Assembly: GCA_050013795.1 (NCBI GenBank)
Contig: JBEKEO010000130.1
Location: 1-12,000 of the forward strand
Direction: 5' to 3'
Source: CAWHOW01 sp050013795
GTDB lineage: Bacteria; Bacteroidota; Bacteroidia; Bacteroidales; CG2-30-32-10
DNA length: 12,000 bases
Below are positions 7,256-12,000 of this stretch, piece after piece. A program made the translations under genes and the position numbers. Numbering within the stretch: position 1 is the first letter of the stretch; each line of letters opens with the position of its first letter. The notes under the pieces were generated by a model. That model was given only the letters and a program-made list of their open reading frames with translations. It was not told the DNA's origin and ran no database searches.

Positions 7256-9151
7256 CTAATTTAAAAAATACTTCTTCCACCAGTATTGGAATACTACAAG
7301 CGTCCATATCCTGGCTGCTGAATCACCCGGATTGTTTGAGAATAACTTTGATTTTAGTTTTGATATTTCTTCAAATTCAAATAAACCTTGATCCATTATA
7401 AATTCTTTATTCAGCAAATCATCAAAAATAAAACTATTCAATTCATTCCTAAACCATTTGAGTAATGGGACTTCAAATCCATGCTTATTGCGATGATAAA
7501 TTTCTTCAGGTAAAAGACTCCTAAAAGTATCTTGTAATATCTTTTTCCCTATATATTTATCAATCTTATATTCTGCAGGTAATGAAAAAACATAATTCAC
7601 AAGATTGTAATCAAGGAATGGAACACGAACCTCAAGCGAATTGGCCATTGACATCATATCAACTTTTACGAGCATATCGTTTTGAAGTACCAGTTGCATA
7701 TCAGAATAAAGTACCTCGTTCATACCTGATTTCCCAGAGATATTCTTAAGTAAGGTTTCTTTCCTGTCATAGTATTCGCTTCCTGATTTAGCTTTGAGTA
7801 GTTTTTCAACATCATCCTCATTTGTAAAGCCACACCACCTCCAGTATCTTTCAACAGCAGGTAAATTCATTCCGGTTGCAAACCTGTCGAATTGCCTTAT
7901 TTTATTAGAAAATGATGAGTTACGCGATTTCGGAAGACCTTTCCATAAAGGTTTAAGAAGGGAAATGGATCTTTCATTAATTCCGGCGTTTCTTATCCTG
8001 TATTCAGCACGATGTTTATTATAACCTCCAAATAATTCATCTGCTCCATCGCCCGAAATAGCAACTGTGACATGCTTTCGGGTATGCTGGGATAAAATGT
8101 AAACTGCAAGCGCTGATGAGTCAGCAAAGGGTTCATCGGTATAATCCAATACATTGAACAAAACGGAAAATAGTTCATCATTTGTCAATGAAAAGCTGGT
8201 GTGATTTGTTTTATACTTCTCTGCAACTTGCACAGCATATTTTGTTTCGTCAAACAATGGTTCGTCCTTATAACCGATGGAAAAAGTATTTAGCTTTTCG
8301 GTATATTTTGATGCAAGTGCTACTATTACTGATGAATCAATTCCTCCGCTTAAAAATGCACCAAGTGGAACATCGGAAATCATCCTTAATCTGACAGATG
8401 TTTCAAGAAGTTCCATGATCTTCTTTTGTGCCTCTTCGTAAGAATCACTCTTACTTCTTATTTCTTCATCTGTTTTGAAAGGAATAGCATAATAGTTCTT
8501 TTCAGTAATTTCCTTTCCCTTTATGTGAAGATAAGAGCCTGGTTTAAGTTTGGTAACATTCTTAAATATTGAATGCGGACCGGGAATATAGTTTAGATGA
8601 AAATATTCATAAAGTGATGTGCGATCCAATTCTTTTGGAATACCGTAAGAGAGCAGCGCTTTTATTTCTGAAGCAAAAATTAATTTATCATCATCTTTAT
8701 AAATAAAGAGGGGTTTGATTCCCATCCTGTCTCGTGCAATAAATAACGATTCCTCATAATTATCATAAATGGCAAATGTAAAAAAACCATTTATCTTTTC
8801 AAGGCAGGCTGGGCCTTCTGTGATATAAAGTTGTAAAAGAACTTCGGTATCGCTATGCGATTTAAGCAGAATTCCTTTTTTTAATAATGCTTCCCGATGC
8901 TGTTCGTAATTAAAGAATTCACCATTAAGAATAATTGTATATCGACCTGATATATCTGTAAAGGGTTGTGAAGCCGCTTCACTCACATCAATGATTGAAA
9001 GCCTTGAATGACCAAGTACAACATGATTGTGGAAAAATGTACCTGAACTATCAGGGCCTCTTTTTGATAATGCAATTACAGCATCTTCAACTTTCTTTTT
9101 GTAAGAAGAAGCGCTTTCGCGAAATGAATAGACACCGGTAATTCCGCACAT
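7256..9151 (-). CDS. asnB: Asparagine synthase (glutamine-hydrolysing) family amidotransferase
   Basis: 631 residues, normal for AsnB. An N-terminal class II glutaminase domain starts MCGITGVYSF, with Cys2 as nucleophile once Met is removed. It includes RGPDSSG (31-37), LNGEFFNY (75-82) and SHSDTEVLL (98-106). The C-terminal synthetase domain has the pyrophosphate-binding SGGIDSS (268-274) and SGDGADELFGGY (366-377). The enzyme releases ammonia from glutamine and passes it to an AMP-activated carboxylate, aspartate in true AsnB. In polysaccharide loci paralogues of this type may amidate uronic-acid sugars, so the substrate is open. All key residues I checked are present. It starts 90 bases after lpd and sits three bases before the glycosyltransferase. 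Heptamer repeats lie just before its ATG. Confidence 0.9.
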   Translation of the reverse strand: MCGITGVYSFRESASSYKKKVEDAVIALSKRGPDSSGTFFHNHVVLGHSRLSIIDVSEAASQPFTDISGRYTIILNGEFFNYEQHREALLKKGILLKSHSDTEVLLQLYITEGPACLEKINGFFTFAIYDNYEESLFIARDRMGIKPLFIYKDDDKLIFASEIKALLSYGIPKELDRTSLYEYFHLNYIPGPHSIFKNVTKLKPGSYLHIKGKEITEKNYYAIPFKTDEEIRSKSDSYEEAQKKIMELLETSVRLRMISDVPLGAFLSGGIDSSVIVALASKYTEKLNTFSIGYKDEPLFDETKYAVQVAEKYKTNHTSFSLTNDELFSVLFNVLDYTDEPFADSSALAVYILSQHTRKHVTVAISGDGADELFGGYNKHRAEYRIRNAGINERSISLLKPLWKGLPKSRNSSFSNKIRQFDRFATGMNLPAVERYWRWCGFTNEDDVEKLLKAKSGSEYYDRKETLLKNISGKSGMNEVLYSDMQLVLQNDMLVKVDMMSMANSLEVRVPFLDYNLVNYVFSLPAEYKIDKYIGKKILQDTFRSLLPEEIYHRNKHGFEVPLLKWFRNELNSFIFDDLLNKEFIMDQGLFEFEEISKLKSKLFSNNPGDSAARIWTLVVFQYWWKKYFLN

Positions 9152-9157
9152 TTTAGA

Positions 9158-9190
9158 AGTTTGGAGTTTGGAGTTTGGAGTTTGGAGTTT
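9158..9190. repeat. Heptamer tandem repeat in the asnB leader
   Basis: Four perfect AGTTTGG copies (9158-9185) are followed by a partial AGTTT. On the coding strand this is CCAAACT repeated, ending six bases before the asnB ATG. It occupies the position expected for the ribosome-binding region, so changes in copy number would alter leader length without touching the coding frame. Confidence 0.9.
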
Positions 9191-9241
9191 TTATTTCCAC
9201 TTTAATAATATTAACTCTTTATTGCGTAAAAGTTTAATTTT

Positions 9242-10633
9242 TCAAATATGAATAACCTCTCCATAAGCTGCTGCCACAGCTTCCATGATGGCTTCGGACA
9301 TGGTAGGGTGGGGATGTACAGCATCTATTATTTCACGTCCTGTGGTTTCAAGCTTCCTTGCTACCACCACTTCTGCAATCAATTCGGTAACATTTTCACC
9401 GATAAGATGCGCTCCCAGCCACTCTCCATACTTAGCATCGAAGATAACCTTTACAAAACCATCTTTGTTGCCCGAGGCAGTTGCTTTACCCGAAGCAGTA
9501 AATGGAAATTTACCAACCTTTATTTCATAACCAGCATCAATAGCTTGTTTTTCGGTCATGCCGACTGATGCAATTTCAGGGGTTGTATAGGTGCAACCGG
9601 GAAGATTAGCGTAATCAAGAGGTTCAGGATTATGACCTGCTATTTTCTCCACACAAATAATTCCTTCATGCGATGCTACATGAGCCAATGCAGGGCCATG
9701 AACTATATCGCCTATGGCGTAATATCCGGTAACGGAGGTTTTATAAAAATCATCAACCACAACTTTGCCTTTTTCAACTTTAATTCCTGCTTCTTCAAGT
9801 CCTATCCCCTCAATGTTGGTGGCTACTCCCACCGCAGATAATACTATTTCAGCTTCAATGGTTTCGTTTCCCTTTTTTGTTTTCACATCCACTTTGCATA
9901 GCTCACCAGTGGTATCAATCTTTTCAACCATTGCATCAGTCATCACTTTCATGCCTGCTTTTTTAAACGAACGTTCCAGTTGCTTCGAAACTTCTTCATC
10001 TTCAACAGGGACAATATTGGGCAACACTTCAATAAGCGTAACTTTGGTACCAAGCGAATTATAGAAATGAGCAAACTCGGAACCTATAGCGCCCGAACCA
10101 ACAACAACCATAGATGCAGGCAGCTTGGGGAGTGTCATGGCTTCGCGGTAACCTATTATCTTTTTCCCATCCTGTTTCAGGTTGGGCAATTCCTTAGAGC
10201 GTGCCCCTGTGGCTATAACAATATTTCCGGCTGTATATTCCGTTTTGCTTCCGTTTGCATCAGTAACTTCAACTATTTTACCTGCTTTAACTTTTGCAAC
10301 ACCAGCTATTACTTCTATTTTATTTTTCTTGAAAAGAAACTGAATTCCCTTGCTCATATTATCGGCAACACCTCGGCTGCGCTTCACTATAGCTTCAAAG
10401 TCGGGTTTCACATTTCCCTCCATTACAATACCATAATCGGCAGGGTGTTTCATATAGTTGAACACTTGTGCACTCTTAAGGAGCGCCTTGGTAGGGATGC
10501 ATCCCCAGTTAAGGCAAATACCGCCAAGTTCCGACCTTTCGACCACAGCCACTTTAAGCCCCAGTTGCGAAGCCCTTATAGCAGCAACATATCCGCCGGG
10601 ACCGCTGCCTATAATAATTATATCGTTATTCAT
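9242..10633 (-). CDS. lpdA: Dihydrolipoyl dehydrogenase (E3)
   Basis: 463 residues, normal for the family. It is a flavoprotein that reoxidises dihydrolipoamide on 2-oxoacid dehydrogenase or glycine-cleavage complexes, reducing NAD+. Visible are the FAD-binding GSGPGGYVAAI (9-19), the redox-active disulfide GGICLNWGCIPTKA with Cys40 and Cys45, the ATG loop ATGARS (141-146), the NAD-binding GSGAIGSEFA (179-188), the second FAD contact YAIGDI, and the C-terminal catalytic dyad in HPTMSE (His442 and Glu447). The Cys spacing and C-terminal dyad separate it from glutathione and mercuric reductases. No E1 or E2 genes are nearby, so it is probably a stand-alone housekeeping copy and unrelated to the polysaccharide genes downstream. 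The start at 10631-10633 gives the expected N-terminus. Confidence 0.96.
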   Translation of the reverse strand: MNNDIIIIGSGPGGYVAAIRASQLGLKVAVVERSELGGICLNWGCIPTKALLKSAQVFNYMKHPADYGIVMEGNVKPDFEAIVKRSRGVADNMSKGIQFLFKKNKIEVIAGVAKVKAGKIVEVTDANGSKTEYTAGNIVIATGARSKELPNLKQDGKKIIGYREAMTLPKLPASMVVVGSGAIGSEFAHFYNSLGTKVTLIEVLPNIVPVEDEEVSKQLERSFKKAGMKVMTDAMVEKIDTTGELCKVDVKTKKGNETIEAEIVLSAVGVATNIEGIGLEEAGIKVEKGKVVVDDFYKTSVTGYYAIGDIVHGPALAHVASHEGIICVEKIAGHNPEPLDYANLPGCTYTTPEIASVGMTEKQAIDAGYEIKVGKFPFTASGKATASGNKDGFVKVIFDAKYGEWLGAHLIGENVTELIAEVVVARKLETTGREIIDAVHPHPTMSEAIMEAVAAAYGEVIHI

Positions 10634-10653
10634 TGCATTGATTTTTTGTAGTG

Positions 10654-10661
10654 CGAAATTA
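10654..10661 (-). promoter_or_regulatory. Possible -7 box for lpdA
   Basis: Minus-strand TAATTTCG differs from TAnnTTTG at one position and lies 21 bases before the lpdA ATG, a fitting distance for a short leader. It is weaker than the other three boxes in this window and could be chance in AT-rich DNA. Confidence 0.35.
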
Positions 10662-10714
10662 TAAAAAAAAGGCTTCAGTTGCTAAACTCTTTTATGGAAA
10701 CTAGAATTGGTGAA

Positions 10715-10744
10715 GTTGGCAGTATGCAGGAGCAGTAGGCAGTT
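10715..10744. repeat. Degenerate heptamer repeat downstream of the DUF2971 gene
   Basis: Plus-strand units read GTTGGCA, GTATGCA, GGAGCA (one base short), GTAGGCA and a partial GTT. The consensus is near GTAGGCA with period seven. It lies in the 169-bp gap between the DUF2971 stop and lpdA. Confidence 0.6.
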
Positions 10745-10802
10745 CAATATTCGTTTACAAACTTCTTAACCGCCATTGAAGCAATGCTGTATTTAGAGAT
10801 AT

Positions 10803-11579
10803 CTATTTTTCAATTACACTAAGTTTTGATTTATAAATAGGTTTATCAAGTCCATATTTTAAAGAAATATCTTGGATTAAACTATGGAACCATTTTGGTG
10901 AATAAGGCCCAATATTTATTTCTTCAATTAATTCGTTCAAATCTGTTTGGATATAAATACCTTCTTGAACTTCCTCTTTTGACCAATCATGCTCCCACCC
11001 AACTTGATTTGTCTCATGAATTAATCTGACTTCATCTTCGTATGCATATGCTGTTTGTTTGTGAATTAATGGATACATGGTATTTCCATCTGGCATTATT
11101 TCCCTATCATAATTGATATAACGTATTTCACTTAATCTGATTTGTTCGTCAACATCTTTAAGCGAATTTTCAAGTTGTGTAATAGAAGATTTAATCATAA
11201 TTCCCTTACCAAAGTCAGAATATATTTTCCAAAGAGCTGCAGATTCATCATCCTTTTTATTCCAACAATTTACACAATTAATAGATTTAAGCATTTTTTC
11301 AAATTCATATTGTTTTATAACTGTTTTAATAATTTCATCGTCAGGCATTGGAACAGTGAAAAAACCTATATCTCTCATTTTCTGGTGCCATTTCACCCTT
11401 AAATCAAAATTTGCTTTTGCTGTCGTCCCCTCAAATTGATCTTCAAGTTTATCTAATCTACAAAAGAAAAGAGACTTCCGTTGTAGTAATGAAATAAATT
11501 TTGTTATATCTAAGTATTTTACTATTGAGTAGTTAGTCTCAGGATAGAAGACAGGAGCAGAATCTTTTATTATAGGCAT
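10803..11579 (-). CDS. DUF2971-family protein of unknown function
   Basis: 258 residues with no signal peptide or membrane segment, so cytosolic. Blocks typical of the DUF2971 family, as I recall it, are SLFFCRLDKLEDQFEGT (36-52), CVNCWNKKDDESAALWKIYS (102-121) running into DFGKGIMIKSS (122-132), and YAYEDEVRLIHE (178-189). The SCWxxxxxESxxMW-like core and the E-x-E-x-R segment are the usual marks. The biochemical role of the family is not established as far as I know; members are scattered in accessory regions. It has its own candidate promoter and is bounded on both sides by repeat-bearing gaps, so it looks like a stand-alone, possibly acquired gene. The ATG at 11577-11579 is the first in frame and fits a promoter about 60 bases upstream. 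Confidence 0.78.
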   Translation of the reverse strand: MPIIKDSAPVFYPETNYSIVKYLDITKFISLLQRKSLFFCRLDKLEDQFEGTTAKANFDLRVKWHQKMRDIGFFTVPMPDDEIIKTVIKQYEFEKMLKSINCVNCWNKKDDESAALWKIYSDFGKGIMIKSSITQLENSLKDVDEQIRLSEIRYINYDREIMPDGNTMYPLIHKQTAYAYEDEVRLIHETNQVGWEHDWSKEEVQEGIYIQTDLNELIEEINIGPYSPKWFHSLIQDISLKYGLDKPIYKSKLSVIEK

Positions 11580-11640
11580 TTTTTAATTTTGAATTGAAAA
11601 TAACTTACTTATTTCTTCAATTTATGTATGACTTATTCAA

Positions 11641-11648
11641 CAAAGTTA
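11641..11648 (-). promoter_or_regulatory. Candidate Bacteroidetes -7 box for the DUF2971 gene
   Basis: Minus-strand TAACTTTG matches TAnnTTTG exactly. It lies 62 bases before the ATG at 11579, giving a leader of about 55 bases. No -33 element is evident. Confidence 0.5.
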
Positions 11649-11690
11649 AAAAAAATCCCTTTTCTTCCTCCATTTTACCCGGTTTTTATA

Positions 11691-11725
11691 AGTCCCAAGT
11701 CTCAAGCTCCAAATTTCAAGCCCCA
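11691..11725. repeat. Degenerate heptamer repeat upstream of the DUF2971 gene
   Basis: Five units of seven bases: AGTCCCA, AGTCTCA, AGCTCCA, AATTTCA and AGCCCCA. They share an A-x-x-x-x-C-A pattern and run on into AATCATA. The third unit also forms the left arm of an inverted repeat with 11758-11766. Confidence 0.65.
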
Positions 11726-11766
11726 AATCATATAAAAATACTCTTGGATATTATGGCTTGGAGCTT
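11704..11766. repeat. Inverted repeat with 9-bp perfect arms
   Basis: AAGCTCCAA at 11704-11712 pairs perfectly with TTGGAGCTT at 11758-11766, with 45 bases between. Allowing one bulged T, the pairing extends by two or three bases (TCAAGCTCCAA with TTGGAGCTTTGA). There is no T-run after it on the minus strand that would make it a terminator. Confidence 0.55.
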
Positions 11767-11818
11767 TGATTTTGGTTCTTTTTACTTTTTTTGCCTCATT
11801 TTACCCAAATATTGGGCA

Positions 11819-12000
11819 AATTGCAGCAAATATTGTAACACTTGCACAAAGTATTATAATACTTGCAGAGAGTATTATAATAGTTGCAGAGAGTATTACA
11901 ATACTTGCACAAAGTATTATAATAGTTGCAGAGAGTATTACAATACTTGCACAAAGTATTATAATAGTTGCAGAGAGTATTACAATACTTGCACAAAGTA
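11819..12000. repeat. 21-bp tandem repeat array with 42-bp higher-order period, cut by window edge
   Basis: Eight full units start at 11819, 11840, 11861, 11882, 11903, 11924, 11945 and 11966, and a ninth runs off the window. Two variants occur on the plus strand, with cores TTGCACAAAGTATTATAA and TTGCAGAGAGTATTACAA. From 11882 to the window end they alternate strictly, giving a perfect 42-bp period over 119 bases. The first unit is degenerate and the next two are intermediate, so homogeneity rises away from the unique flank. The junction at 11849-11864 is a perfect 16-bp palindrome, AAGTATTATAATACTT; other junctions carry near-palindromes. Because 21 is a multiple of three, a spurious reading frame of heptapeptide repeats stays open through it. 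Confidence 0.92.

Larger units (their letters stand above)
11580..12000. other. Gene-free repeat region upstream of the DUF2971 gene
   Basis: The 421 bases hold the -7 box, heptamer repeats, the inverted repeat, a short hairpin CCCAA-ATA-TTGGG (11804-11816) and the 21-bp array. The 10-mer CATTTTACCC occurs at 11671-11680 and again at 11797-11806, bracketing the heptamer and inverted-repeat part. I see no credible protein or RNA gene here. Confidence 0.7.

Noticed and set aside
9205..9240. Terminator hairpin after lpdA
   Set aside because: The possible stem is AT-only, mismatched and lacks a following T-run on the minus strand.
9980..10651. 223-residue plus-strand frame opposite lpdA
   Set aside because: It is an antisense shadow of a clear lpdA gene, with composition unlike a real protein and no recognisable motif.
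10774..10786. Hairpin CATTG-AAG-CAATG downstream of the DUF2971 gene as a terminator
   Set aside because: A five-base stem with no T-run is too weak to call.
11796..11996. 66-residue frame of Cys/Tyr/Asn-rich heptapeptide repeats on the minus strand
   Set aside because: It is a by-product of a 21-bp repeat whose length is a multiple of three; it has no family resemblance or start context.
11819..12000. CRISPR array
   Set aside because: Units are contiguous with no unique spacers, and no cas genes are in the window.

Overview
This 12 kb window is AT-rich and looks like Bacteroidota (Bacteroidetes) DNA. Every gene I can support lies on the minus strand. The taxonomic reading rests on three things: several starts are preceded by the TAnnTTTG -7 box typical of that phylum, starts lack clear Shine-Dalgarno sequences, and the exopolysaccharide export genes are of the Bacteroidetes type (a short Wza-like lipoprotein with a C-terminal membrane helix, then a Wzc-type tyrosine kinase with a Gly-Tyr tail). 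I cannot name a genus.

Layout in transcription order, from high to low coordinates. (1) 11580-12000 is a gene-free repeat region: degenerate heptamers, an inverted repeat, and a 21-bp tandem array that runs off the window. (2) 10803-11579 encodes a DUF2971-family protein of unknown function. (3) 9242-10633 encodes dihydrolipoyl dehydrogenase. (4) 2295-9151 is a surface-polysaccharide block: an asparagine-synthase-type amidotransferase, a GT4 glycosyltransferase, a Wza-like export lipoprotein, a Wzc-like co-polymerase/tyrosine kinase and RmlC (RfbC). (5) After a 313-bp gap holding a second, unrelated 21-bp repeat array come a WecA-type polyprenyl-phosphate sugar-phosphate transferase and an MltD-like lytic transglycosylase, cut by the window edge.

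Working together (inference): the WecA-like enzyme would load the first sugar phosphate on undecaprenyl phosphate. RmlC supplies an epimerised dTDP-sugar, the GT4 enzyme extends the chain, and the AsnB-like protein may amidate a sugar or simply make asparagine. Wzc and Wza control chain length and export, and the transglycosylase remodels peptidoglycan.

The most notable observation is that two genes of the polysaccharide block are broken. The GT4 gene carries an in-frame TAA exactly where the first Glu of its EX7E motif should be. The Wzc gene has lost about 35-45 codons containing the Walker A' motif and changes frame at the junction. The locus may be decaying, switched off, or affected by assembly errors. 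A second theme is short intergenic tandem repeats, with periods of 7 bp (three places) and 21 bp (two places), in most of the longer gaps. I found no RNA genes, insertion sequences or CRISPR arrays, and no convincing novel multi-gene system.
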